Below, one piece after another: positions 1-8,002 of a stretch of DNA of 58,094 bases. The notes below the pieces were generated by a model, which was given only the letters and a program-made list of their open reading frames with translations, did not search any database and was not told the DNA's origin. The translations under genes were made by a program, and so were the position numbers. The stretch is from Ferrithrix thermotolerans DSM 19514 (GTDB lineage: Bacteria > Actinomycetota > Acidimicrobiia > Acidimicrobiales > CAIXPF01), in assembly GCA_945906305.1 (NCBI GenBank), contig CAMDQT010000022.1, positions 1 through 58,094 of the forward strand. The letters are read 5' to 3'. Position 1 is the first letter of the stretch. Every line of letters begins with the position of its first letter.

Positions 1-24
1 GGGCGGGCCCATTCGGGCCCGCCC
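1..24. terminator. GC-rich hairpin, probable terminator
   Basis: Perfect 10-bp inverted repeat (1-10 and 15-24) around the loop attc. It lies 50 bases beyond the stop codon of the minus-strand amidohydrolase ending at 75, so it most likely ends that transcript. On the plus strand it is followed by a short T-rich run (cgttttg), so it could also stop a gene entering from the left. Confidence 0.6.
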
Positions 25-74
25 CTCGTTGCGTTTTGCCGACTTTCGTCGACGTTCGCGGCGCCGACACCAAC

Positions 75-1784
75 TCAGCGAGAGGTGGCCTGACCGCGCA
101 GCAGCCGACCCGGCAGTGCTCCGGTGTGCTCGCCGTCTTGCATCAGCACCTCGCCCGCCACGATCGTGGCCTTGATCCCCACCGACTTTTGCACCAGTCG
201 CTTGGCGCCACCGGGAAGATCCCAAGCCACGGTGGGCATAGAGGGCGTTACCCGGTCGGGGTCGATGACGTTGAGGTCGGCCACAAAGCCCTCCCGGACC
301 AAGCCCCGGTCGGCAAACCCCCACGCAGTGGCCAGGCGGTTGGTCACCATCTCCACGGCCTGTTCCAGGGTGAGGGCTTGACGGTCTCGCACCCAATGGG
401 CGAGCAGGTGGGTCTGCAGCGAGCTGTCCATGATCTGAGATACGTGCGCACCGGAGTCGGAGAAGGTGACCATGGTGCGGGGGTGGCGCATGATGGCCAG
501 CAGGTGCTCGGGGTCGCGGTTGGCGATCGCCTGCACGAAGAACTGCTCGAAGTTGCTCTCCAACGCCAAGTCGATCATCAGTTCGACCGGGTCGACGCCA
601 AGTTGCTCGGCCCGCTCTGCCACCGTTGGATTTGGTGGCACCGGCGCATCGAGGATGCGGATCCAGCGGTAGTCCGGCTTGCGGGTCTCCGCGCCGATGG
701 CCCGGCCATAGTCGCCCCGATGGGCGGCATCGACCAGCTTGGCCCGCAGCGACGGGTCGCGCAGGGCCTTGGCCTGCTCCTCGAGGGGTAGGGAGCGGAC
801 TTCTTTCCATTCGGGCAGCACGTCGAAGGGGAGGCGGGTCTTCCACGACAGCAGTACCGAGAACTCCCGGCAGTGGGCCTGGCCGTACATGCGGCCACCG
901 GCGGCCGCAGCCGCATCGATCATGCCGAGTTGGCCCTGCCAGTCGCTGCCGTCCCGACTGGTGGAGAGCACCCCGAAGGTGAACGGCACCCCAGTGCGCA
1001 CGGCCAGGTCGGTCATGCGCTGGAAAAAATCGGCCCGGACGGCAGGATCTTTCGAACGCGAGGCGGACTCCTGGGCGATCTCGAACATGCCTCCGCCGAC
1101 CTCGCCCAACACCGCGACCAGCCGTTCTACCTCGTCCCAGCTGGCCATGCGGGAGGCCACCGGCCGATCGTCGGAGGTTTCGTGGTTCATCGTGCGCGAC
1201 GTGGTGAACCCAATGGCGCCCGCCCGCATGGCGTCGCGTAGCTCGCGTTGCATGATTCCCAGGTCCTCCTCGGTCGCGGCCTGCTCGAAGGCCCGCTCGC
1301 CCATGGCCCAAGTCCGCAGCGCCGAGTGGCCGATATTGGCGGCGTAGTTGATGCCTTTGGGAATCCGGTCGAGGGTGTCGAGGTACTCGGGAAAAGTCTC
1401 CCAGGACCAGTCGATGCCTGCGGCCATGGCCGCGGCGGAGATGTCCTCGGCCCGTTCGAGGTTGCGTACGACGAGGTCGCGCTGGTGAGCCCGGGCGGGA
1501 GCGAGGGTGAAGCCGCAGTTGCCCATGACCACGCTGGTCACCCCGTGGTAGCACGAGCTGGTGCCCAGCGCGTCCCACATGACCTGGGCATCCATATGGG
1601 TATGGCCATCGATGAAGCCGGGGGTGACCACATGGCCCTCGGCGTCAATTTCCTGACGGCCCCGGTCGCGAATTCGGCCCAGGGTGGCGATTCGGCCGTG
1701 GCGGATGCCGACGTCGGCCCGGTAGCGGGCGATGCCCGAACCGTCCACCACGGTCCCATTGCGGATCACCAGGTCGTACTGCAT
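75..1784 (-). CDS. N-acyl-D-amino-acid deacylase family amidohydrolase (paralogue 1, subfamily A)
   Basis: A 569-residue metal-dependent hydrolase of the amidohydrolase-3 / D-aminoacylase family, expected to be cytoplasmic and to cut an amide or cyclic amide. The N-terminus has the small beta-sandwich strand pattern (YDLVIRNGTVVDGSG), then the metal motif HTHMD (H61, H63, D65), Cys90 in GNCGF (the family's cysteine metal ligand) and a late SDSGAH motif carrying the conserved Asp. I chose the ATG at 1784 because it has an AGGGGG ribosome binding site 8 bases upstream and aligns with its paralogues; the frame stays open to 2018 but would cover the neighbouring gene. The closest relative in the window is the gene at 8003-9700. 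The histidine-containing THxR-type motif of typical D-aminoacylases is not evident, so the substrate is uncertain; hydantoin-like or N-acyl amino acid substrates are possible. Confidence 0.9.
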   Translation of the reverse strand: MQYDLVIRNGTVVDGSGIARYRADVGIRHGRIATLGRIRDRGRQEIDAEGHVVTPGFIDGHTHMDAQVMWDALGTSSCYHGVTSVVMGNCGFTLAPARAHQRDLVVRNLERAEDISAAAMAAGIDWSWETFPEYLDTLDRIPKGINYAANIGHSALRTWAMGERAFEQAATEEDLGIMQRELRDAMRAGAIGFTTSRTMNHETSDDRPVASRMASWDEVERLVAVLGEVGGGMFEIAQESASRSKDPAVRADFFQRMTDLAVRTGVPFTFGVLSTSRDGSDWQGQLGMIDAAAAAGGRMYGQAHCREFSVLLSWKTRLPFDVLPEWKEVRSLPLEEQAKALRDPSLRAKLVDAAHRGDYGRAIGAETRKPDYRWIRILDAPVPPNPTVAERAEQLGVDPVELMIDLALESNFEQFFVQAIANRDPEHLLAIMRHPRTMVTFSDSGAHVSQIMDSSLQTHLLAHWVRDRQALTLEQAVEMVTNRLATAWGFADRGLVREGFVADLNVIDPDRVTPSMPTVAWDLPGGAKRLVQKSVGIKATIVAGEVLMQDGEHTGALPGRLLRGQATSR

Positions 1785-1869
1785 GGCCGAACCCCCTGAA
1801 GGTGTCGGGGAACCCCCGTTCCCGGACCACCAGGTTAGACCTCGCGGGCCAGCGGCGAACGGTTGACGT

Positions 1870-2274
1870 TCAGCTCTCGGCAGGGGCGACGGGAGCGTCG
1901 AGGGTCTGGCAGCAGTATTTGTACTTGCGTCGTGATGCGCACCAGCACGGCGCGTTGCGCCCCGGAGGCCAGGCGGTGCCCAGGCCCTGCGCGGCGAGGA
2001 GGCTGGCGGTGCGGCCACGTAGTTCGGTGCTAGCGGCGTCGGCGCCGTCCTGTTCGGCCTGCGCTTCGATGCCGGCGACGCTCAGTGCCACCATCAGCAG
2101 TTGCGCGCCACGGGTCCCGGCATTGACGCTGCGCAGGCGGGCTTCGATAGCACCGCGGTAGTCGAGGTGGTCGCGGGGCATCTCGTCGGCCAGCGACGGC
2201 CAACGTTGCAGGGCCAGGGCCCATTCGCTCTCGGGAAACCAGCCCACGGCCAAACTTTGCTGCACCGTGTGCAT
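1870..2274 (-). CDS. SEC-C motif zinc-binding protein
   Basis: A 134-residue protein of unknown specific role. The C-terminus has a clear SEC-C zinc motif, CWCASRRKYKYCC (residues 110-122), as found at the SecA C-terminus and on many small bacterial proteins where it binds zinc and mediates protein contacts. The first 100 residues look alpha-helical and carry no motif I recognise. It is transcribed towards the amidohydrolase 85 bases downstream and could be co-transcribed with it. The start is the ATG at 2274; no Shine-Dalgarno sequence is visible. The zinc motif is certain, the function is not. Confidence 0.85.
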   Translation of the reverse strand: MHTVQQSLAVGWFPESEWALALQRWPSLADEMPRDHLDYRGAIEARLRSVNAGTRGAQLLMVALSVAGIEAQAEQDGADAASTELRGRTASLLAAQGLGTAWPPGRNAPCWCASRRKYKYCCQTLDAPVAPAES

Positions 2275-2338
2275 CGTAGGCGCGCCGCGGCCCAGGGATG
2301 GTCCGCGAAAGTGCTGACGGGTAGACGGGTAGAAGGAC

Positions 2339-2344
2339 TACCAT
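2339..2344 (+). promoter_or_regulatory. -10-like hexamer TACCAT, leaderless spacing
   Basis: TACCAT lies 6 bases before the P450 ATG at 2351 and no Shine-Dalgarno sequence is present. At the usual 6-7 base distance from -10 box to start site, transcription would begin at the start codon. No convincing -35 box is seen. Confidence 0.5.
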
Positions 2345-2350
2345 CGGGGC

Positions 2351-3559
2351 ATGAACGAACGGCGACCCGTCGAGGACTGGGCAACGGACTTCGACCACTT
2401 GAGCGATGAGTGGGCGAACCACAGTCCGGACATCCTGGCCGACCTCCGCCAACGCTGCCCGGTGGCGCATACCGAGCGGTTCTTCGGGGCCTACCTCGTG
2501 ACCCGCTACGACGACATCGACGAGCTCTCCCACAACACGGCGGCCTTCTCGAGCCGGATCACCGCGGTCAATGAGAACCACCCGGACAACATCAAGATCG
2601 AACTGCCCCCTATTACCCTCGACCCGCCGGAGCATTCGCCGATCCGTCGGGCGCTGTTGCCCGCGTTCAACCCTCGCGAGGTCGCGGCCATCGAGCCGTG
2701 GGTGGCCGAGATGGTGACGCGCCTGCTCGACGACATTGAGGGACGCGAGCTCGTGGACGGCGCGCTCGACTTCGCGCAGCTTGTCCCGGTCGAGTTGATG
2801 GGCAAAATGTTTGGGGTGTCTGCGGCGATGGGGCCACAGTTCCGCACCTGGGTCGATGAGTTTCTCAAGGATGGTCAGGTCGACATCGAGATCGCTCGCA
2901 AGGCCAGCCGCGAGGTCCAGGCATACTTCGCCGACCAGCTCGACCAGCGTCGGGAGCAGCCCGCCGATGATCTGGTGACCATGGTGCTCAACGCCGAGGC
3001 CGTCGAGGACGGCTCGTCGAGGCCTTTCAGCCAACGCGAGCGCATCGGTGCCCTGTTCGTATTGATGCTCGGCGGCATTGACACCACGTGGTCGTTGTTG
3101 GGCTCGGCGTTGTTCCATCTCGCAACCCACCCAGCGGACCGCGAGCTGCTGGTGAACCAGCCCGAGCTCATCGGAAATGCCATCGAGGAGTTGCTGCGGT
3201 TCTACTCGCCGGTCACGATCGGTCGCTATATCAACGAGGACGCCGTGGTGGGCGGGTGCCCGGTGAAGGCGGGGGAGCGCATTCTGTTGTCCTTCCCCTC
3301 GGCGAATCGAGACGAGACCCACTTCGACAACCCCGACGAGGTCGACCTCCAGCGGGCCCAGAACCGCCATTTGGGCTTTGGCATTGGCGTGCACCGTTGC
3401 CTCGGCTCCAACCTTGCCCGTATGGAGATGAAGGTGGCGCTGGAGGGCTGGCTGGCCCGCTTCCCGCGTTTCGAACTGGCCGTGGACCCGGCCGAAATCC
3501 GCTGGACGGTGGGGCCGGTGCGGGGCCCTCGAATGGTGCCGCTGCGTATCTTGGCCTGA
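2351..3559 (+). CDS. Cytochrome P450
   Basis: A 402-residue soluble bacterial P450 of normal length for the class that takes electrons from a ferredoxin. Visible hallmarks are the I-helix oxygen-activation motif GGIDTT (241-246), the K-helix ExxR (E280-R283) and the heme loop GFGIGVHRCLG with thiolate ligand Cys350. The Ala-Gly usual at the start of the I-helix motif is Gly-Gly here. It probably hydroxylates or dealkylates a hydrophobic substrate. No ferredoxin or ferredoxin reductase is encoded nearby, so redox partners must come from elsewhere. It is divergent from the SEC-C gene and convergent with the MetE-like gene 27 bases away. The family assignment is secure; the substrate cannot be read from sequence. 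Confidence 0.96.
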   Translation: MNERRPVEDWATDFDHLSDEWANHSPDILADLRQRCPVAHTERFFGAYLVTRYDDIDELSHNTAAFSSRITAVNENHPDNIKIELPPITLDPPEHSPIRRALLPAFNPREVAAIEPWVAEMVTRLLDDIEGRELVDGALDFAQLVPVELMGKMFGVSAAMGPQFRTWVDEFLKDGQVDIEIARKASREVQAYFADQLDQRREQPADDLVTMVLNAEAVEDGSSRPFSQRERIGALFVLMLGGIDTTWSLLGSALFHLATHPADRELLVNQPELIGNAIEELLRFYSPVTIGRYINEDAVVGGCPVKAGERILLSFPSANRDETHFDNPDEVDLQRAQNRHLGFGIGVHRCLGSNLARMEMKVALEGWLARFPRFELAVDPAEIRWTVGPVRGPRMVPLRILA

Positions 3560-3586
3560 GCGCTCGCCCGGCTTTTCAGGCCGGCG

Positions 3587-4627
3587 TCAGCCGTTCAGCT
3601 CGGCCCGCACGATCGCCGCCCCGGCGGCCAGAGCGGTCAGCTTGGCGGCAGCCACCGCACGGGGCAGAAACTTCATGCCACAGTCCGGCGCGGCGACGAG
3701 CCGCTCGGCGGGGATCACCTCGAGCGCGGCCCGCAGCCGAGCGGCGATGACCTCGGGCGGTTCTACGTCCTCGGTGGACAAATCGACACAGCCGAGCACC
3801 ACGGTCTTGGCGCCCAACAGGCGTAGAACGTCGGGGCTGAGGCCAGGCTGGGAGTACTCGATGGAGATCTGGTCGACCGCCGTCTCGGCCAGTTCGGCCA
3901 GAAACGGGTAGCCACCCTGCTTGTTGCTGACATAGATCGCGTAGCCGTAGCAGGTGTGCAACACGGTGGTGGCGTCCACGCCCGCCACGGCCCGATTGAT
4001 GGCCTCGACGGCAAAGGACCGCGCCGCGGCGGCGTTGGCTTGCAGGTAAGGCTCGTCCATCTGGAGCACGTCGATGCCGGCCGCGGCGAGGTCGCGAAGC
4101 TCGGCGTTGACGGCGTCGGCGTAGGCCAAGGCCAGGGCGCGTTGGTCGGGGTAGTACTCGTTTTGGGCCAGCTGGCTGAGGGTGAACGGACCCGGCACCG
4201 TGACCTTGGTGGCCCGGCCGGTGGCGGCACGCAGAAAGCGGGCGGCGTCGAGTTCGACCGGTTCGATGCGTTCGATGGGGCCGGTTACCAGCGGCACGAG
4301 GGATCGGCCGCCGTTGCGGTTGACGCCTTCGCCGACGCGGTCCTGCGCCACCCCGCCGAGGGCGGTGGCGAAGTGGTTGAAGTAGCTCTCCCGCCGAATC
4401 TCGCCGTCGGTGACGATGTCGATGCCGGCCAGACTCTGGTCGTGTACGGCGAGCAGCGTTGCGGCGTCGAGGGCTTCGGCGAGTTCCTCGCCTTGTAGGC
4501 GCCACACATCTGCGGCTCTCGTACGGGGCACGCCCTTGCGCACCAGCAGGCCGTGGTCGACGAGCCAGGTCGGTTGGGGGTAGCTCCCCACGACGGTGGT
4601 GGGCAGGAGCGGGATGTGCGGCGCCAT
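3587..4627 (-). CDS. Stand-alone MetE C-terminal-type methyltransferase (cobalamin-independent)
   Basis: A 346-residue protein equal to the catalytic barrel of cobalamin-independent methionine synthase, without the N-terminal domain that makes MetE about 750 residues long. The opening TTVVGSYPQP and the zinc ligands expected of MetE are present: H224 and C226 in LHTCYG, E257 in ISIEYSQP and C316 in APDCGMKF. The metal and thiol-activating site therefore looks intact. The natural methyl donor may be methylcobalamin or a small methylated compound rather than folate polyglutamate, as proposed for other short MetE proteins. It starts with the ATG at 4627, has no obvious Shine-Dalgarno sequence, and is divergent from the SDR gene at 4776. 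Whether it makes methionine or handles a methyl group released in catabolism is open. Confidence 0.9.
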   Translation of the reverse strand: MAPHIPLLPTTVVGSYPQPTWLVDHGLLVRKGVPRTRAADVWRLQGEELAEALDAATLLAVHDQSLAGIDIVTDGEIRRESYFNHFATALGGVAQDRVGEGVNRNGGRSLVPLVTGPIERIEPVELDAARFLRAATGRATKVTVPGPFTLSQLAQNEYYPDQRALALAYADAVNAELRDLAAAGIDVLQMDEPYLQANAAAARSFAVEAINRAVAGVDATTVLHTCYGYAIYVSNKQGGYPFLAELAETAVDQISIEYSQPGLSPDVLRLLGAKTVVLGCVDLSTEDVEPPEVIAARLRAALEVIPAERLVAAPDCGMKFLPRAVAAAKLTALAAGAAIVRAELNG

Positions 4628-4775
4628 ACGGCGGATGAGCCTTACACACCGACGCCCCCGAGGGGGCTTCCTCTGTACCGCCAGGGACGATGGGTTGGGT
4701 ACGGCGGCGGTTTTTGCTGGTTCTCACCGGTCGATGCGGCGACAATGGGGTGACGCACGGAACCGAGGGGGAGCA

Positions 4776-5576
4776 ATGGGCGAGCGGCTGCAGGGCAAGG
4801 TGGCGATCATCACCGGAGCGGGCCAAACTCCGGGGGAGACGATCGGCAACGGGAGAGCCACGGCGCTGTTGTTTGCCCGCGAGGGGGCGCAGGTGCTGCT
4901 GGTCGATCGACGGCGCGATTCCGCCCAGGACACGGCCGATTTGCTGCGGGCAGAGGGCGGCGTGGCCGAGGTGTTCGAGGCCGATATCACCTCTGAGACG
5001 GCCTGCGCGGCGTTTGTGGCCGCCGCGGTGGAGCGCTTCGGTCGAGTCGACATTCTGCACAACAACGTCGGCATCGGCGCCGGTGACGGTGGACCCACCT
5101 CGCTGACGGAGGCGAACTGGCACCGCATCATGGACGTCAACCTCACCGGACCGTGGTTGGCCGCCAAACATGTCCTTCCCGTGATGCGAGCTCAACAGAG
5201 CGGGGTGATCACCAACATCTCCTCCGTGGCAGCCATCGCATCGACTCCGATGATCGCCTACAAGGTGTCCAAGGCCGGGCTCAATGCCCTGACCCAAGCC
5301 CTGGCCAACTCCAGTGCCCGATTCGGCATCCGGGTCAACGCCATCATGCCCGGTCTGATGGACACCCCAATGGCCATCGAGGGTTACGCTGCCCAGCGCG
5401 GCGTGTCGCGGGAACAAGTCCGCGAGGACCGGGCCCGTCAGGTGCCCCTGCAGCGTCGCCAGGGCAGCGCCTGGGACACGGCGTATGCCTCGTTGTTCCT
5501 TGCCAGCGACGAGGCGGCGTACATCACCGGTGTGTTGTTGCCCGTGGACGGTGGTCTGCATGTGCAGGTCGGCTGA
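4776..5576 (+). CDS. SDR family NAD(P)-dependent oxidoreductase
   Basis: A 266-residue classical short-chain dehydrogenase. The cofactor loop is the long form, TGAGQTPGETIGNGRA (13-28), known from one SDR subgroup; Asp44 after the second strand (VD) suggests NAD(H) preference. Catalytic Ser150, Tyr162 and Lys166 are in place and the C-terminus ends in the usual ITG...PVDGG pattern. I chose the ATG at 4776, with gaggggGAG just upstream, over upstream in-frame starts that would run into the promoter region. It leads a + strand run with the LLM gene (31-base gap) and an MFS transporter, which suggests a small catabolic or detoxification unit. The substrate is probably an alcohol or ketone. Confidence 0.93.
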   Translation: MGERLQGKVAIITGAGQTPGETIGNGRATALLFAREGAQVLLVDRRRDSAQDTADLLRAEGGVAEVFEADITSETACAAFVAAAVERFGRVDILHNNVGIGAGDGGPTSLTEANWHRIMDVNLTGPWLAAKHVLPVMRAQQSGVITNISSVAAIASTPMIAYKVSKAGLNALTQALANSSARFGIRVNAIMPGLMDTPMAIEGYAAQRGVSREQVREDRARQVPLQRRQGSAWDTAYASLFLASDEAAYITGVLLPVDGGLHVQVG

Positions 5577-5595
5577 GCGCAGCATCGTTGAGCGC

Positions 5596-5601
5596 TAGCG
5601 T
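5596..5601 (+). promoter_or_regulatory. -10-like hexamer TAGCGT, leaderless spacing
   Basis: TAGCGT ends 6 bases before the ATG at 5608 and the gap contains no Shine-Dalgarno sequence. It fits a leaderless promoter for the LLM gene despite the upstream SDR gene on the same strand. Confidence 0.5.
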
Positions 5602-5607
5602 GCGCGG

Positions 5608-6480
5608 ATGCACTTCGGACTGTTCCTAGGGGCCTTCGTGCCGCCATCCACCCCGGCGTTCCTGGCCACCGCGGCCAAAGCAGCAGAGGCACGTGGGTTC
5701 CACTCGGTATGGGTGGGCGAGCATGTCGTGCTCTTCGACCGCTACGCCAAGGAGTATCCCTACGCCGAAAGCGGCGAGTTTCCTGCCAGCGGCGAAGCGG
5801 GTATGGCGGAGCCTTTCACCACCCTGGCATGGATCGCCGGGCAGACCAGTACGATCCGCCTCGGTACGGGGGTGATCCTGGTGCCGCAGCGCAACCCGCT
5901 CTACACCGCCAAGGAAGTGGCCAACGTCGATTGGCTGTCAGGTGGGCGGTTTGATTTCGGCATTGGTGTGGGCTGGCAGCGCGAAGAATTCGAGGCTCTA
6001 CAGGTTCCCTGGGACCGACGCGGTGCCCGCAACGACGAGTACATCGAACTGATGCGACGGTTGTGGATGGACTCGGAATCGGCCCATGAGGGCGAGTTTT
6101 GGTCTTTGTCGCCGTCGCGGGCGTTTCCCAAGCCGGTACAGACGCCGCACCCACCCATTCATGTCGGCGGTGAGAGCGACGTGGCATTGCGACGAGTCGT
6201 GCGCCTGGGAGCAGACTGGCTGCCCTTCAACGTCACCCCGTCCTTGCTGGCTGAAAGGCGGGCCCGGCTCGCTGAACTGCTGGCGCCGACCGGGCGGGCT
6301 ATCGAGGACGTGCACATCACCGTCAGCCCCAACCGCGAGGCCGTAGGCCCTCAATTCGCGGCGCCTTTCGCCGAGGCCGGTGCCGACCAACTGATCGTGC
6401 ACCTGCGCAAAAAAGTGACGCTGGGAACGGTGGTCGAGGCCATCGACGAGCTGGGCCAGGCCTACGGCGTGGGGGCCTGA
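5608..6480 (+). CDS. LLM class oxidoreductase, probably F420-dependent
   Basis: A 290-residue luciferase-like TIM-barrel protein, similar in pattern to the short actinobacterial F420-dependent oxidoreductases (TIGR03619-like). Visible features are the start HFGLFLGAF, WVGEHV near residue 36, the core IRLGTGVILVPQRNP (80s-90s) and GGRFDFGIGVGW, all normal for the fold. It would transfer hydride between reduced F420 (or flavin) and an organic substrate. It sits between an SDR and an MFS gene on the same strand. It lacks a Shine-Dalgarno sequence and probably has its own leaderless promoter. F420 rather than FMN use is inferred from family resemblance. Confidence 0.92.
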   Translation: MHFGLFLGAFVPPSTPAFLATAAKAAEARGFHSVWVGEHVVLFDRYAKEYPYAESGEFPASGEAGMAEPFTTLAWIAGQTSTIRLGTGVILVPQRNPLYTAKEVANVDWLSGGRFDFGIGVGWQREEFEALQVPWDRRGARNDEYIELMRRLWMDSESAHEGEFWSLSPSRAFPKPVQTPHPPIHVGGESDVALRRVVRLGADWLPFNVTPSLLAERRARLAELLAPTGRAIEDVHITVSPNREAVGPQFAAPFAEAGADQLIVHLRKKVTLGTVVEAIDELGQAYGVGA

Positions 6481-6531
6481 GCACCTAAGCCGATGCCAGG
6501 GGTTCGAGTCAGGGCGTCGGACGGTCCCGGC

Positions 6532-6537
6532 TAAGGT
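6532..6537 (+). promoter_or_regulatory. -10-like hexamer TAAGGT
   Basis: TAAGGT (within gcTAAGGTc) lies 10 bases before the MFS ATG at 6548, with no Shine-Dalgarno sequence. The spacing is slightly longer than in the other leaderless-type sites of the window. Confidence 0.35.
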
Positions 6538-6547
6538 CAACGGCGCG

Positions 6548-7984
6548 ATGACCGCAACCGGACCGGAACCAACGAGCTTCCCCCCGCAGGACCAATCCTC
6601 CGGCGAGGGTACCGGCAGCCCGAACCAGTCCAAAGGCCTGCTGCTCGTCGTGGCCCTGTTCGGGTTGTTCAGTACCAACTTCAACGTCAGCGTGCTGGCG
6701 TTGGTGATCCCCCGTCTGGTGGTCGAGTTCGACGCACCTTCTTCCACGGTGTCCTGGCTCGTGGTAGGTCCCACATTGGCCTATGCCGTGTTCGGGCCGA
6801 CCGCAGGAAAGTTGGGCGACCTCTACGGCCGTCGGAGGGTGTACCTGATCGGCCTGGTCGGGTGCGCCATCTTCGCCGGCTGCACCGCGGCGGCTCCTAC
6901 CATTCTGCTGGCGATCTTGTTCCGTACCGCATCGGCAGTGTTCGGTCAGTCGACCTCGCCCACCGGGGTCGCCATCATCAGCGAGGCCTTCCCGCGCGAG
7001 CAGCGGGTCAAGGCGCTGGGCTACTGGGGGCTGGTCATGGCCGGCGGCCCGGTGACGGGCATGGTGCTCGGTGGTCTGGTCGTGGATCGGGTGGGTTGGC
7101 GATGGCTGTTCATCAGCCAGGTGCCACTCACGATGCTCGCCACTGCCCTCGCAGCCAAGGTGCTGCCGCCCAGCCGGAGCCAGAAGGGGGCCCGTTTCGA
7201 CGCCGCGGGCACGGTGCTTTTGGCCACCGCGGCGTTCTCCGTGCTCTTCGCGGTGAACCGCGCCCCGCTGTGGGGATGGGACAGTCTGGTCGTACTCGCT
7301 CTGCTGGCGGTCTTCCCGGTGGCCGCGGTTGGGTTCGTCCTGTGGGAACGGCGAGTGTCCTACCCGCTGTTACCGCTGCGCTATTTCCGCATGCGCGAGT
7401 TCAACGTACCGATGATCACCCAGGCGTTCTGCCAGGTGGCCTATCAGGGCGGGTTCGTGTTGATGCCGCTGATGCTGAGCCAGCTCTACGGCTACAGCAC
7501 CACCCGTATCAGCTTTCTCACCGTGGGCCGGCCGTTGCTGTGGGGCTTAGCCGGGCCATTGTCCGCGCTGCTCGTTGTCCGGGCCGGCAGCCGCGCCGTG
7601 GTGGTCGGTGGCGTGTTGTTGAACACGGCCGCGTGTCTGGCCTTTTTGCGTATCGGCGACGGCACGTCCCAGGTCGAGATCGTGATGCTGTTGGGCTTTG
7701 CCGGTGTGGGTGTGGGCATCATCGTCGCCCCGCTCATGGCGATGTTGACCACTGCGGTGGGCCCAGAAGACCTCGGTATCGCCTCTGCCACTAGCACCAT
7801 GATGGTGATGATCGGCTCGGCGGCGGGGGTGCAGATGATGCAGACGATCCAAGTCTCGCGTCTGGACCGCGCTGGTGTGGCCGCGTCCTACCACGCCGCG
7901 TTCATCGCTGCTGCCGTGGTGTCGTTGGTGGCGTTGATCTCGGCGCTGATGATTCGCGATCGGAGCCATCAGGCGTCGGGTTGA
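6548..7984 (+). CDS. MFS transporter, DHA2 (EmrB/QacA-like)
   Basis: A 478-residue integral membrane protein. After a polar N-terminus of about 30 residues come repeated hydrophobic segments, consistent with 14 transmembrane helices. The loop 2-3 signature is present as GKLGDLYGRRRVYLIG, and helix 5 has GPVTGMVLGGLV, an antiporter-type motif. Drug/proton antiport or export of a metabolite is the usual role of this family. It is the last gene of the SDR-LLM-MFS run and is convergent with the amidohydrolase ending at 8003. The substrate cannot be predicted. Confidence 0.94.
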   Translation: MTATGPEPTSFPPQDQSSGEGTGSPNQSKGLLLVVALFGLFSTNFNVSVLALVIPRLVVEFDAPSSTVSWLVVGPTLAYAVFGPTAGKLGDLYGRRRVYLIGLVGCAIFAGCTAAAPTILLAILFRTASAVFGQSTSPTGVAIISEAFPREQRVKALGYWGLVMAGGPVTGMVLGGLVVDRVGWRWLFISQVPLTMLATALAAKVLPPSRSQKGARFDAAGTVLLATAAFSVLFAVNRAPLWGWDSLVVLALLAVFPVAAVGFVLWERRVSYPLLPLRYFRMREFNVPMITQAFCQVAYQGGFVLMPLMLSQLYGYSTTRISFLTVGRPLLWGLAGPLSALLVVRAGSRAVVVGGVLLNTAACLAFLRIGDGTSQVEIVMLLGFAGVGVGIIVAPLMAMLTTAVGPEDLGIASATSTMMVMIGSAAGVQMMQTIQVSRLDRAGVAASYHAAFIAAAVVSLVALISALMIRDRSHQASG

Positions 7985-8002
7985 TGGGCGGCGCTCAGCC
8001 TC

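Noticed and set aside
1808-1823. Inverted repeat gggaac-cccc-gttccc upstream of amidohydrolase 1
   Set aside because: Six-base arms are common at this GC content, and no similar sequence occurs before the paralogues, so an operator cannot be claimed.
1785-2018. Upstream extension of amidohydrolase 1
   Set aside because: The extra 78 codons overlap the SEC-C gene and have no counterpart in the paralogues; the ATG at 1784 has a ribosome binding site.
2030-3394. A 454-codon minus-strand open frame opposite the P450
   Set aside because: The P450 on the + strand has all its motifs; the antisense translation has no recognisable domain and its composition is typical of shadow frames.
3576-5585. 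A 669-codon minus-strand open frame across the MetE-like and SDR genes
   Set aside because: It overlaps two well-supported genes in other frames and has a biased Arg/Pro/His-rich composition.
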